Positions 9,802 through 19,219 of a stretch of DNA of 64,000 nt are shown here, piece after piece. Each line of letters starts with the position of its first letter. The first letter of the stretch is position 1. Origin of the DNA: an uncultured bacterium (GTDB lineage: Bacteria; DUMJ01); contig CALGNK010000001.1 in the NCBI GenBank assembly GCA_937958695.1, forward strand, positions 37,378 through 101,377, in the 5' to 3' direction. Both the position numbers and the translations under genes were made by a program. The notes beneath the pieces are model-generated. The model did no database searches. It saw only the letters and a program-made list of their open reading frames with translations, and was not told the DNA's origin.

Positions 9802-10904
9802 TTTATATATCTCCCCACATTCGTAACTATATTGATAGCATCTGTTAAGATCTTCTTATCTAAAAATTCTACACTATCAGTATACCAATGCCAATTCACA
9901 GGAAAACCTCTTTTATCAAGTGCAATAATAGTCCCAGCATTATAATCTCTAGCTAGAAATATAGTAGCATCAGTAGAAAGACCCAAATAAGGCCTAAAAT
10001 TTACATCTATATCGCTAGTACAATTCTTTATAACATTTAACCAGTCTTTCTTTACCTTAAATATCTTCCACATACCTTCTTCTATAGCTATGGTAAGTCT
10101 TCCTATTCCTAGATTATCAAGATTTAGGATAAAAGCATCTTTCAACTTTTCTCCATATTCTTTCTCCAATGCTTCAGCCCCGTAAGTACCAGATTCTTCC
10201 CCTCCAGTAAATACTACCCAAAAGGGAATATCTTCTTCTCTTAATATCTTAGCACTACATAAAGCGGTTATAACACCAGACCCATTATCATTTCCTCCGG
10301 GGCTAAATCCCATAAATAACTCCCTGTGTATATGAGCAGCTATAAGAAATAATAGATATAGAGAAGGAATCAAGCCAATATAAAACCAAAGTCTTAGGGG
10401 AAAGATAAGGTTAAGGAGCGTAAGAATTAGTACTGCTAAACTAGAACCTGTAGTAAGGAGCATTGAAGTCCTAGGAGAAGTAACATATTTGGGATGAAAA
10501 AATATAGACGTCCTAGCAGAGTCCATATGAGCCATTATGACTAGCCTTGGTTTATCAGAGTTTTTACCAATTACATTTGTAGATACCCTAGTTCTAAACA
10601 AATTTGTAATATTGTGAAACGTATCCAATTCTCTAAATTCTAAAAAGACAATAACTAGTGATAAGAAAAATGGAAGAAATCTATTAACAGGCATAAAAAA
10701 TATGGAAAAAACTAAAAGTCCCCAGATTATTATATATGGATAGGAATAAGTTGGGACAACTTTAAAGTTTTGAACTTCAGTATCAAGGCCAAAAGACTTA
10801 AGCTTATCCTCTATCCATTTAGAAAACTCTTTCTCTTTATCCGAACCTGTTGGCCTTGGACCTATGTTCTTAAGTTTAAAAATTATCTCCTCTATTAACT
10901 CCAT
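9798..10904 (-). CDS. Membrane-embedded M28-family metallopeptidase
   Basis: A 368-residue zinc aminopeptidase of the M28 type. Ligand motifs are visible: AHMDSA (His and Asp), SPGGNDNGSG (Asp), TGGEESG (Glu pair), NLDNLG, and a final WHWYTDS His. Two hydrophobic segments at about residues 53-90 and a further pair at about 150-190 lie inside the fold, so it should be anchored in the membrane. The substrate is unknown. It is wedged between guaA and argS with tiny spacing, so it is co-transcribed with housekeeping genes. Confidence 0.82.
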   Translation of the reverse strand: MELIEEIIFKLKNIGPRPTGSDKEKEFSKWIEDKLKSFGLDTEVQNFKVVPTYSYPYIIIWGLLVFSIFFMPVNRFLPFFLSLVIVFLEFRELDTFHNITNLFRTRVSTNVIGKNSDKPRLVIMAHMDSARTSIFFHPKYVTSPRTSMLLTTGSSLAVLILTLLNLIFPLRLWFYIGLIPSLYLLFLIAAHIHRELFMGFSPGGNDNGSGVITALCSAKILREEDIPFWVVFTGGEESGTYGAEALEKEYGEKLKDAFILNLDNLGIGRLTIAIEEGMWKIFKVKKDWLNVIKNCTSDIDVNFRPYLGLSTDATIFLARDYNAGTIIALDKRGFPVNWHWYTDSVEFLDKKILTDAINIVTNVGRYIK

Positions 10905-10907
10905 AAC

Positions 10908-12440
10908 CTATTCCCACTCTATTGTAGCTGGCGGTTTTGAACTTATATCATACACAACTCTATTAACCTTGGGAACTTCATTTATTATTCGGTTAGATAT
11001 AGTTTCTAAAAGAGAGTATGGCAGTCTAGCCCAATCTGCAGTCATTCCATCTTCACTTAAGATAGCCCTTACAGCCACCACATGACCAAATGTTCTTTTA
11101 TCACCCATCACTCCTACACTCATCTCTGGTAAAAGGACACCAAAATACTGCCAAAGTTCTCTACTTAAACCAGCATTCTCTATCTCAGTAGAGATTATAT
11201 AATCTGCCTTCCTGATAATTTCTAGCCTCTCTCTAGTAACCTCTCCTATAATTCTTATTGCTAATCCTGGTCCAGGAAAAGGCTGACGATAGACTATCTT
11301 CTCCGGAATACCAAGGGATAGCGCTACTTTTCTAACCTCATCCTTAAAAAGATATCTTAATGGCTCAACCAATTTTAATCTCATTTTCTCTGGAAGGCCA
11401 CCAACGTTGTGATGGGTTTTTATCTTATGTGCCTTTTGAGAACTCGTTGCACTTTCTATCACGTCAGGATAAAGTGTCCCTTGAGCAAGAAAATCTATAT
11501 CCCCAAGTTTTGTAGCTACCTCCTCAAATACACTCACAAACTCATGACCAATTATCCTACGCTTCTCTTCGGGATCTGTTATCCCTTTTAACCTTTCTAG
11601 AAATCTATCAGTGGCATCTATATATTCTACCCTCATATTGAAACTCTTCAGGGTATTCAATACCTGCTCGACTTCATTCTGTCTAAGGGTCCCCTGATTT
11701 ACAAATATACAGATAAGATTATCTCCAATAGCTTTGTGGACAAGTACAGCGGTAGTAGTAGAATCTACTCCACCACTTAATGCGCATATAACTCTCCCAT
11801 CTTTAACTATATCTCTTATATTTTCTATCGTCTCATTTATAAAATGCTCAGGGGTCCAATCTCCACTACAGGAACATACATTATAGAGAAAATTTTGTAT
11901 AATCTTACTCCCATTTACAGTATGGACCACCTCAGGATGAAATTGGACAGCATAGAGATTCTTACCAATGTCTTCCATAGCAGCTACAGGAGTATTATCA
12001 GTAGCGGCAGTGACTTTAAAATTATCTGGCGGTTTTATTACCATATCGTTGTGGCTCATCCAAGCAATAAACTCTCTTTCTAGCCCCTTAAATAATAAAG
12101 AATCCTTCTCAATTTTCAAAAGGGTCTTACCAAATTCACCCTTTTCTCCTCTGACCACCTTACCTCCAAGCATGTATGCCATAAGTTGCATCCCATAGCA
12201 AATTCCCAATACAGGATATCTTCCACTAAAGATTAACGGGCTACACCTAGGAGCCCCCTCTTCATAGACACTAGAAGGACCACCAGAAAGAATGATCCCC
12301 TTAGGATTCATTTTCTCTATTTCTTCAAAAGAGATATCACATGGTAATATCTCGGAATAAACTTGATGTTCTCTTATCCTCCTAGCTATAAGATTTGTAT
12401 ACTGCGAACCAAAATCAAGAACAATTACTACTTCTCTCAT
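10908..12440 (-). CDS. guaA: GMP synthase (glutamine-hydrolysing)
   Basis: A 510-residue two-domain enzyme. The class I glutaminase (about 1-190) has the nucleophile in GICYGMQ and the HPEVVHT His/Glu. The ATP-pyrophosphatase has [12 protein letters not shown]. The C-terminal dimerisation domain ends [15 protein letters not shown], the invariant GuaA tail. It converts XMP to GMP. Its ATG overlaps the serS TGA (ATGA). Confidence 0.98.
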   Translation of the reverse strand: MREVVIVLDFGSQYTNLIARRIREHQVYSEILPCDISFEEIEKMNPKGIILSGGPSSVYEEGAPRCSPLIFSGRYPVLGICYGMQLMAYMLGGKVVRGEKGEFGKTLLKIEKDSLLFKGLEREFIAWMSHNDMVIKPPDNFKVTAATDNTPVAAMEDIGKNLYAVQFHPEVVHTVNGSKIIQNFLYNVCSCSGDWTPEHFINETIENIRDIVKDGRVICALSGGVDSTTTAVLVHKAIGDNLICIFVNQGTLRQNEVEQVLNTLKSFNMRVEYIDATDRFLERLKGITDPEEKRRIIGHEFVSVFEEVATKLGDIDFLAQGTLYPDVIESATSSQKAHKIKTHHNVGGLPEKMRLKLVEPLRYLFKDEVRKVALSLGIPEKIVYRQPFPGPGLAIRIIGEVTRERLEIIRKADYIISTEIENAGLSRELWQYFGVLLPEMSVGVMGDKRTFGHVVAVRAILSEDGMTADWARLPYSLLETISNRIINEVPKVNRVVYDISSKPPATIEWE

Positions 12441-13696
12441 CGTTTTATTACCTCAAATTTGGTATAAGGAATTAATACATCTGGAACTCTTATACTTCCA
12501 TCTTTATTCTGATAATTTTCCATTATAGCAATAATCGTCCTACCAATAGCAAGAGCAGTTCCGTTTAAGATATGGACATAACGGACATTTCCATCTTCGT
12601 CCCTATACCTTATGTTTAGACGTCTAGCCTGAAAATCAGTACAATTACTGCAAGAGTGTGTTTCCCTGTATCTATTCTGTCCAGGCATCCATGCTTCTAT
12701 ATCGTATTTTTTACTAGCAGGGAATCCCAAATCACCTGCACATATGAGAACTACTCTATAAGGAATATTTAGTTTACTCATTATCTCTTCCTCGATAGAG
12801 AGTAAAAATTCATGCTCTTCCCAAGATTTATCAGGTAAAGTAAAGGATACCATTTCAAGCTTATCAAACTGGTGAACTCTTAGAATACCTCTTGTATCCT
12901 TCCCTGCAGCACCAGCTTCTCTTCTAAAACAGGATGAAAATGAAATAAACCTTTGAGGTAGATCTTCTACATTAAGTATTTCATCTTTAAACATAGGTAC
13001 AACAGTATGCTCTGATGTCCCTGCTAATCTTAATTCATCAAGAGGTATTTTATACATCTGTTCTTCAAGCTCAGGAAGGTATCCAAGGCTATAGAGTATA
13101 TCTTCCCTTACAAGCACAGGAGGAATCACAGGTATAAATCCTTTCTCTAAAAGGAGATCAGTCACAAACCTTATGAGCGCATATTCCAGTATAACCAATT
13201 CACGTTTGAGATAGTAAAATCTAGAACCGCTTACCTTTCCTGCTCTCTTTACGTCTATCAGATCTAACGTCTCTCCTAATTCTAAATGGTCTTTTGGTAC
13301 AAAATCAAATTGTGGTATATCGCCAAAATACTTTATTGGTATATTACCACTCTCATCTTTCCCTTCAGGAACACTCTCATGAGGGATGTTAGGCAAGGTT
13401 AACATCAAATCATTAAGAGAATCCTCTACCCTTTTCAGTTCATTTTCAAGTTCTCTTAATCTAGGAACTACTTCTTTGATCTTACTAATAAGAGCCTCTC
13501 TATCTTTAGGATTCTTTTGTATCTCTTTAGAAGTTACATTTTGTAAATGTCTAAGATTATCTACTTCTTTAATAAGATCCTTCCTTTTCTGATTTAACTC
13601 TAATATCTCATCAATAGGTGGATTATCAATTCCTTTTTTCTTTAAAAGATTCTTTATCTCTTCAGGTTTAGCCTCAATAAGTCTTATATCTATCAT
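12437..13696 (-). CDS. serS: Seryl-tRNA synthetase
   Basis: A 419-residue class II synthetase. The N-terminal long coiled-coil arm (about 30-105, Lys/Glu-rich heptads) binds tRNA. Motif 2 is [21 protein letters not shown], and the motif 3 region holds [20 protein letters not shown]. It charges tRNA-Ser and tRNA-Sec. Its start overlaps the DUF554 stop (ATGA). Confidence 0.97.
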   Translation of the reverse strand: MIDIRLIEAKPEEIKNLLKKKGIDNPPIDEILELNQKRKDLIKEVDNLRHLQNVTSKEIQKNPKDREALISKIKEVVPRLRELENELKRVEDSLNDLMLTLPNIPHESVPEGKDESGNIPIKYFGDIPQFDFVPKDHLELGETLDLIDVKRAGKVSGSRFYYLKRELVILEYALIRFVTDLLLEKGFIPVIPPVLVREDILYSLGYLPELEEQMYKIPLDELRLAGTSEHTVVPMFKDEILNVEDLPQRFISFSSCFRREAGAAGKDTRGILRVHQFDKLEMVSFTLPDKSWEEHEFLLSIEEEIMSKLNIPYRVVLICAGDLGFPASKKYDIEAWMPGQNRYRETHSCSNCTDFQARRLNIRYRDEDGNVRYVHILNGTALAIGRTIIAIMENYQNKDGSIRVPDVLIPYTKFEVIKR

Positions 13697-14376
13697 AATA
13701 GAGCTCCTAATAACCCTCCTATCAAAAGTCCTGGTAATAGGTTTCCTACTTTTATCTTTCCTATACCTAAAAGATTAATACCTATTCCAATAATCATTAA
13801 TCCTCCAACTATAGTTATACAATTTACAGAACTGTCAGGTAGAAGACTCCCAATCATAGAAGCTAGTATAGTCAATACTCCTTGATAGCCTAAGACAACT
13901 AATGCTGAAAATATAACACCTATACCCAGTGAAGCAGATAAGACTATAGAAGAAATACCATCCATTATAGACTTTGTAAGTAGTATATTATAGGTTCCTT
14001 TTATACCATCTTCTATAGCCCCAGTGATTGCCATAGGTCCTATACAGAAGAGTAGACTAGCTGCCATAAAACCCTGTGTAAAAGTACTCAAATTATTTGA
14101 AGTCTTTTTCTTGAGTGTATCTCCTAATCTTTCTAAAGAGGATTCTATATCTAACAATTCGCCTATTATACCACCAATAGCAAGGCTTATCAAAACAATT
14201 ATAGATTCTTTTATATCTTTAGCACCAAATGCCATTTTTAAACCTACCGTTAGAGTAAATAATCCTACAGATTGTATAGCTATCCTCTGCAATCTCTCAG
14301 AAAATCTATTCCCTAAAAGTAAACCAATACTACTTCCAGCTATAACAGTAACAGTATTTACAATTGTCCCTAGAAT
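13693..14376 (-). CDS. DUF554 (YqgA-like) membrane protein, probable ATT start
   Basis: A polytopic membrane protein of about 227 residues, with seven or so hydrophobic segments. Homology to E. coli YqgA type proteins covers residues upstream of the first conventional start (TTG at 14292). The frame continues upstream as LGTIVNTVTVIAGSSIG, the conserved DUF554 N-terminus, and is then closed by a TGA. The only plausible initiator is ATT at 14376, about nine bases after AAAGGG. Function is unknown; a transport role is often assumed. It lies between cheW and serS. Confidence 0.82.
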   Translation of the reverse strand: MLGTIVNTVTVIAGSSIGLLLGNRFSERLQRIAIQSVGLFTLTVGLKMAFGAKDIKESIIVLISLAIGGIIGELLDIESSLERLGDTLKKKTSNNLSTFTQGFMAASLLFCIGPMAITGAIEDGIKGTYNILLTKSIMDGISSIVLSASLGIGVIFSALVVLGYQGVLTILASMIGSLLPDSSVNCITIVGGLMIIGIGINLLGIGKIKVGNLLPGLLIGGLLGALL

Positions 14377-14392
14377 AACACATCACCCTTTA

Positions 14393-14845
14393 TTACTTTA
14401 AAACTGCTAATTCACCCTTTTCTTCTCTGCTCAGTATCTTATCTATATCCAATATAATAATCAATCTCTCGTCTAATTTCCCTACCCCTTCTATAAAATC
14501 TGCTCCGATAGTAGTAACTGGAGGTGGAGGTTCTATATTATCTTTCGGTATCCTTAAAACCTCAGTTACAGAATCTACTATTAAGCCAACAGTTTGTGAG
14601 GATATCTCTACTACTATTATCCTTGTATCTGGTGTAATCTCTTTTTCTTGAAGATTAAATCTCTCCTTTAGATCTATAACTGGTATTATCTTACCCCTAA
14701 GGTTTATAACACCTTTAACAAAAGATGGAGCCTTAGGGACAAAAGTTATATCCCTATACTGAATAATCTCTTGAACCTTATAGATATCTATCCCATAGTC
14801 TTCATTTAGTAGAGAAAATACTACTAACTGTCTTTCTTCTGCCAT
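14393..14845 (-). CDS. cheW: CheW-like chemotaxis coupling protein
   Basis: A 150-residue single CheW domain. It has the signature VINLRGKIIPVIDLKERFNL and the start QLVVFSLLNEDYGIDIYKVQEI. CheW links chemoreceptors to the CheA kinase at the inner membrane. No cheA, receptor or flagellar gene is in the window, so this is an orphan copy in a housekeeping operon. It could couple a receptor elsewhere or serve a non-motility signalling array. Confidence 0.93.
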   Translation of the reverse strand: MAEERQLVVFSLLNEDYGIDIYKVQEIIQYRDITFVPKAPSFVKGVINLRGKIIPVIDLKERFNLQEKEITPDTRIIVVEISSQTVGLIVDSVTEVLRIPKDNIEPPPPVTTIGADFIEGVGKLDERLIIILDIDKILSREEKGELAVLK

Positions 14846-14862
14846 AAAATCCCTCCTACCAA

Positions 14863-15765
14863 TTATTTTGCTCCTTTTAAGAATACTAAGGCAGATGCTC
14901 CTACTACACCTGCCTGTTCACCCAAGGTAGCCTTAGTTATCTTTACATCCCTTCCGCCTGGAAGGGCATAAGTATCTACTATCTTTCTTATTGGGTTGAT
15001 CAAGAGATCTCCTAAATTAGAGACTCCTCCAGAAAGGAGTATAATATCGGGGTTGAATATATTTATAAAACTTACCATCGCATATCCAAGGAGTATCCCT
15101 ATCTCTTCTATAGCTTCTAAAACTATTTTATCTCCGCTTTCAGCATATAGTTGAATCTCCTCAGGATTTTTTATAGATCTACCCTTCTCCTGAAGTCTTT
15201 TCATAAGAGCTGGGCCAGATGCGTATGCCTCGATACATCCTATACCACCACAGTTACATCTAATTCCATCATACTTTATACTCATATGACCTAACTCTGC
15301 ACCAACGCCCTTAGCTCCTCTAAAGACCTTACCATTATAGACTATTCCAGAACCAATCCCGGTACCTATAGTAAGACATAAAAGACACTTAGCTCCTCTT
15401 CCACCACCAGCCCACCATTCACCCAGAGCAGCCACATTACCATCATTATCTACATACGTTGGAAGTTTAAATCTCTCCTCAATTATATCCTTTAGGGGTG
15501 TCCCTGCCCAATCTTTAAGGTTAGGTGTAGCGGTAACTATTGTGCCGGTATCAGGATCAACCTGTCCAGCTGTCCCTATACCAATACCCTCTATATCTTC
15601 GCTTAAGATCCCTTCTATAGCTTCATACAAATGGCTTAAAATCTTTTCTCTACCCTCTTTGCCTTCGCTAGGAACTCTTAAACTCTTTATTATATTCCCC
15701 TTCTCATCTATAACAGCAGAAAGAATTTTTGTCCCACCAATATCTACTCCGATCGCTTTAGACAT
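14863..15765 (-). CDS. ROK-family sugar kinase (probable glucokinase)
   Basis: A 300-residue ROK protein without the N-terminal helix-turn-helix, so it is a kinase rather than a repressor. The phosphate loop is GVDIGGTKILSAV. The ROK zinc motif is GHMSIKYDGIRCNCGGIGCIEAYAS, with CxCGxxGCxE. The catalytic EYDNDGN-type block appears as YVDNDGNVAALGEWW. Glucokinase is most likely, but N-acetylmannosamine or other hexose kinases in ROK look alike. It precedes nucleotide-sugar genes in the same operon. Confidence 0.88.
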   Translation of the reverse strand: MSKAIGVDIGGTKILSAVIDEKGNIIKSLRVPSEGKEGREKILSHLYEAIEGILSEDIEGIGIGTAGQVDPDTGTIVTATPNLKDWAGTPLKDIIEERFKLPTYVDNDGNVAALGEWWAGGGRGAKCLLCLTIGTGIGSGIVYNGKVFRGAKGVGAELGHMSIKYDGIRCNCGGIGCIEAYASGPALMKRLQEKGRSIKNPEEIQLYAESGDKIVLEAIEEIGILLGYAMVSFINIFNPDIILLSGGVSNLGDLLINPIRKIVDTYALPGGRDVKITKATLGEQAGVVGASALVFLKGAK

Positions 15766-15768
15766 AAT

Positions 15769-16764
15769 CTATCCCTCTCTTAAAGATTTATAGATAGCAT
15801 CTATAGTTTCTAAAACCAAAAGCGAATTCACCGCATCTATCCTAGTAGGGCTGTTATTAACTATACCATTACAGAAGTCTAGTATCATATTTTTAAAGCA
15901 GAGCCTTCTAAGATACAAAGGGTCATATGTAACAACTTTTGGAGAAATTGCATTATCCTTTATCCTCCATGCGTTAATACTATTCAATGCTAGACCACCA
16001 ATTACAATAGTTCCTCTATCTCCAAATATACTCAAACTAGTCTCTAAATTTTGAGGATAGATAGAGAAACTTCCTTCAAAGGTACCTAAAGCCCCATTAT
16101 AAAATCTCAAAACTGCAACTAAAGTATCTTCAGTTTCAATTGAATGAGTAAAGGTATCAGCCATAGCATAGGCAGAGCAAACCTCACCAAAAAATGAGAT
16201 TAAAAGGTCTAGATAATGTATTGCCATATTATAGAGCATGCCACCATCATAGTCTTTACTTCCTCTCCAAGAGTTTTCAAAGTATTCCTGTGGCCTATAC
16301 CAAAGCATATGAACACTTCCTAAAAAAAGCTTACCTAAAGCACCATTCTTTGCAGCCTCCTGAGCTAATTCTACAAGTGGATTATACCTCATCTGTACTA
16401 CCATACCCAACTTTAAACCTAAGTTATCGGCAAGAAAACATAACTCTTTAGCCTCCCTTAGACTTAAAGCCAATGGCTTTTCTACAAGCACATTCACTTT
16501 CGAATTCAATGCATCCTTAGCAATCTCATAATGAGATGAATGTGGGGTAGAAATAGAAACAAAATCCAAATCTTCCTTCTCTAAAAGTTCTCTATAATCT
16601 GTATAGACCTTTCTAACTTTATATAAGGAAGCAAAATCTTCTGCTTTAGACAAATTACTATCACATACTGCTACTAACTCTAAATGAGGAACATCCGAAA
16701 TAACTTCGCTATGCTTATGTGCATTCTGTCCGCATCCTATAATAGCAAATCTAACTTTTTCCAT
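15769..16764 (-). CDS. Gfo/Idh/MocA family oxidoreductase (WlbA/WbpB-like)
   Basis: A 331-residue NAD(P)-dependent sugar oxidoreductase. The Rossmann motif is FAIIGCGQNAHKH at the start. The EKPLALSL block has the catalytic Lys, and GGMLYNMAIHYLDLL carries the active-site His/Asp. Its start overlaps the DegT aminotransferase stop by 14 bases. Such pairs make 3-keto then 3-amino UDP-sugars (for example the WlbA/WlbC route), which is my inference for this one. Confidence 0.82.
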   Translation of the reverse strand: MEKVRFAIIGCGQNAHKHSEVISDVPHLELVAVCDSNLSKAEDFASLYKVRKVYTDYRELLEKEDLDFVSISTPHSSHYEIAKDALNSKVNVLVEKPLALSLREAKELCFLADNLGLKLGMVVQMRYNPLVELAQEAAKNGALGKLFLGSVHMLWYRPQEYFENSWRGSKDYDGGMLYNMAIHYLDLLISFFGEVCSAYAMADTFTHSIETEDTLVAVLRFYNGALGTFEGSFSIYPQNLETSLSIFGDRGTIVIGGLALNSINAWRIKDNAISPKVVTYDPLYLRRLCFKNMILDFCNGIVNNSPTRIDAVNSLLVLETIDAIYKSLREG

Positions 16765-17860
16765 AGAAAGACTTTATAACCTCCACAACTTTTCTAACTT
16801 CTTCATCTTTCAATTCTGGCCACATAGGTAATGCCAAGACATCTTTAGAGGCTCTTTCTGCCTCTGGAAAATCTCCTAGTTTATAACCTAAGATATTATA
16901 TACCTTCTGAAGATGTAACGGCAAGGGATAATACACTGTAGAGCCAATACCATTATCAGAGAGATATCTCTGCAGTTCATCTCTTCTTTCTGCCCTTATC
17001 ACATACTGATGGAATGTATGGATATGCCCTTCCTTAATTCTTGGAGTTTTCACATAAGGCACATCTGAAAGTAAATTGTTATATAAACTAGCTATCTCCT
17101 GTCTTCTCTTTATATAACTATCTAAATATCTGAGCTTTACCCTCAATATAGCTGCCTGAATCTCATCTAATCTACTGTTGTATCCCAACTCCTCATGATA
17201 ATATTTTTTCTTGCTTCCATGATTTCTTAACATCAATATCTTATCTTTTATCTTTTCATCACTAGTAACAATCATCCCACCATCTCCAAATGCCCCTAAG
17301 TTTTTGGTAGGGAAGAAACTAAAACATCCAGTGTCTCCAATGCTTCCAGCCTTTTTACCTCTATAAACTGCACCTATAGCCTGACAGGCGTCCTCTACCA
17401 CAGAAAGATTATATTTCTCTTTAAGCTCTAAAATTTTATCCATATCACACATCTGTCCAAAGATATGAACCGGTAAAATAACTTTGGTATTTTTAGTTAT
17501 CACTCTTTCTACCTTTTCTACATCTATGTTAAAAGTATCTGGCTCTATATCAACAAAAACCGGTTTTGCACCGAGATTAGAAATAACCTCGGCAGTAGCA
17601 AAGAATGTAAATGGAGTAGTTATAACTTCATCTCCAGGGCAAACTCCAAGGGCTCTCAAAGAAAGTAAAAGGGCATCAGTTCCTGAAGCAACCCCAATGG
17701 CATACTTAGTACCACAGTATACCGATAACTCTGATTCTAGGAGACTTACATTTTCTCCCAGTATAAATTGACCTTTTTCCATCACATCTTTTACTACTTG
17801 GTCTATCTCCAGCTTAAGATCCTGATACTGTCTCTTAAGGTCAAAACTAGGAATCTTCAT
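16751..17860 (-). CDS. DegT/DnrJ/EryC1 family PLP aminotransferase
   Basis: A 369-residue sugar aminotransferase. The PLP Lys sits in CFSFFPTKNLGAFGDGG, the Asp/Gln pair in VVEDACQAIGA, and the N-terminal ASGTDALLLSLRALG block binds PLP phosphate. It would transfer an amino group to a nucleotide keto-sugar. It overlaps wzz by 14 bases at its start and the oxidoreductase at its end, which supports a role in making an amino sugar for the exported polysaccharide. Confidence 0.9.
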   Translation of the reverse strand: MKIPSFDLKRQYQDLKLEIDQVVKDVMEKGQFILGENVSLLESELSVYCGTKYAIGVASGTDALLLSLRALGVCPGDEVITTPFTFFATAEVISNLGAKPVFVDIEPDTFNIDVEKVERVITKNTKVILPVHIFGQMCDMDKILELKEKYNLSVVEDACQAIGAVYRGKKAGSIGDTGCFSFFPTKNLGAFGDGGMIVTSDEKIKDKILMLRNHGSKKKYYHEELGYNSRLDEIQAAILRVKLRYLDSYIKRRQEIASLYNNLLSDVPYVKTPRIKEGHIHTFHQYVIRAERRDELQRYLSDNGIGSTVYYPLPLHLQKVYNILGYKLGDFPEAERASKDVLALPMWPELKDEEVRKVVEVIKSFYGKS

Positions 17861-19217
17861 CTTTTGCTAATTCCTCCTTAAGATTCTTCCAAAATTCTAA
17901 AAAGAATACTAAAAATATTCCCAGAAATAGAGAAGCTACTCCAGCGATAAGGACATTAAGCATAGTATTAGGTTTACTATGCTTTTCAGGTGGTACAGCA
18001 TAGTCTAGTACTTGAATCTCTACTGACTCTCTTGCCTCACTTATCTTTGCCTGTTCATACTGAGTAGAAAGAGTAGTGTATATAGCCTCTTGCAACTTTA
18101 CATCCCTAATAAGCCTAGAAAGTTGTAAACTCAGATCTGGAAGCTCGCTTAATTTCTTCTCATACTTTGAAATAAGCCCTGTTAAACCCTGATACTTAGC
18201 CTCTAAAGAGATTCTCTTAACACTTAGATCAAATAGTTCTGGGGTGGAAAGAGTCCCTAATGCATTAGACAATCTTTCTATCTCTTCCTTCATAACCTTC
18301 TTTATTTCAGTTATCTGTTGTTTTAACTCGACTACTTTAGGGTGGAGTTCTCCGTAGTCTTGTAGGAGAGTAGCTAGATTAACTTCACTTTCTATGAGTT
18401 TCTCTCTCCAAGTTTGAATCTTAGGGTCTGAACTTATAGTAGTTATTGTAAGAGGATCTTTACCTAGAATTTCAGCCTGGGACTTTAAGATACTCTGCAA
18501 GGTATTTATCTGAGAGTTTACAGTGTTTAACTCTATCTGAGTAGATTCCTTCTGAGCCTGTAGATTAGCCATATTATCTATCAAAGCCTTGGTCTCATCA
18601 CTTACACTAATTAACTTATACTTCTCTTGGAAAGATTTAAGTTTAGATTCTGCCTCGTTTAAAAGTTTCTCCGTCTCTCTTAATCTTCTTTCTAAAAATA
18701 ATTTTTCCCTCTGAGCAGAACTAAGCATAATTTTAGAAGTTATCTCCTTTAAAGCTGATATATACGCATTAGATATATCTGCAGCTAATTGAGGGCTCTT
18801 AGCCTCTGCAGTTATTTCTATGGTATTCTCCTTAGTATCACCTATCTTTATAGATTTTTGCAGTATAGATATAGCTTCTTGTAGGCTATTAGTATTATAC
18901 TCTTTTTCTAGTCCTAGCTTTCTAACAACATACTCAGCAGCTGATCGGCTTTTAAGAATAGCAGTATAATTCGCTCCAACTCCTCCCGCTAGACCAGATA
19001 TCCCACCTGTTATAGGGAGATACTGAAGAAGTTGAGTACTTATCCCAGTCCCTTTCTCACTAGGCAGAAGTACTACTGCTTTTGCAGAATATATCTTAGG
19101 AGTCATCTTACTAAAAGTATATGCTCCTACAACCGCTAACAGAAAGATCGTTATAATATACATTTTTCTCTTCATTAATACTTTTATAAGGTCAACTAAA
19201 CTTATCTCTTCTTCCAT
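17847..19217 (-). CDS. Wzz/polysaccharide co-polymerase family protein
   Basis: A protein of about 456 residues starting MEEEISLVDLIKVLMKRK. It has an N-terminal transmembrane helix (about residues 20-38), a long periplasmic coiled-coil-rich region, and a second helix near the C-terminus (about 427-445). This is the Wzz/PCP architecture that controls chain length. There is no C-terminal tyrosine kinase domain. I chose the ATG at 19217, three bases from the SLBB gene stop and preceded by GGGTGG, over a longer frame that overlaps SLBB. Confidence 0.88.
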   Translation of the reverse strand: MEEEISLVDLIKVLMKRKMYIITIFLLAVVGAYTFSKMTPKIYSAKAVVLLPSEKGTGISTQLLQYLPITGGISGLAGGVGANYTAILKSRSAAEYVVRKLGLEKEYNTNSLQEAISILQKSIKIGDTKENTIEITAEAKSPQLAADISNAYISALKEITSKIMLSSAQREKLFLERRLRETEKLLNEAESKLKSFQEKYKLISVSDETKALIDNMANLQAQKESTQIELNTVNSQINTLQSILKSQAEILGKDPLTITTISSDPKIQTWREKLIESEVNLATLLQDYGELHPKVVELKQQITEIKKVMKEEIERLSNALGTLSTPELFDLSVKRISLEAKYQGLTGLISKYEKKLSELPDLSLQLSRLIRDVKLQEAIYTTLSTQYEQAKISEARESVEIQVLDYAVPPEKHSKPNTMLNVLIAGVASLFLGIFLVFFLEFWKNLKEELAKDEDS

Positions 19218-19219
19218 AA

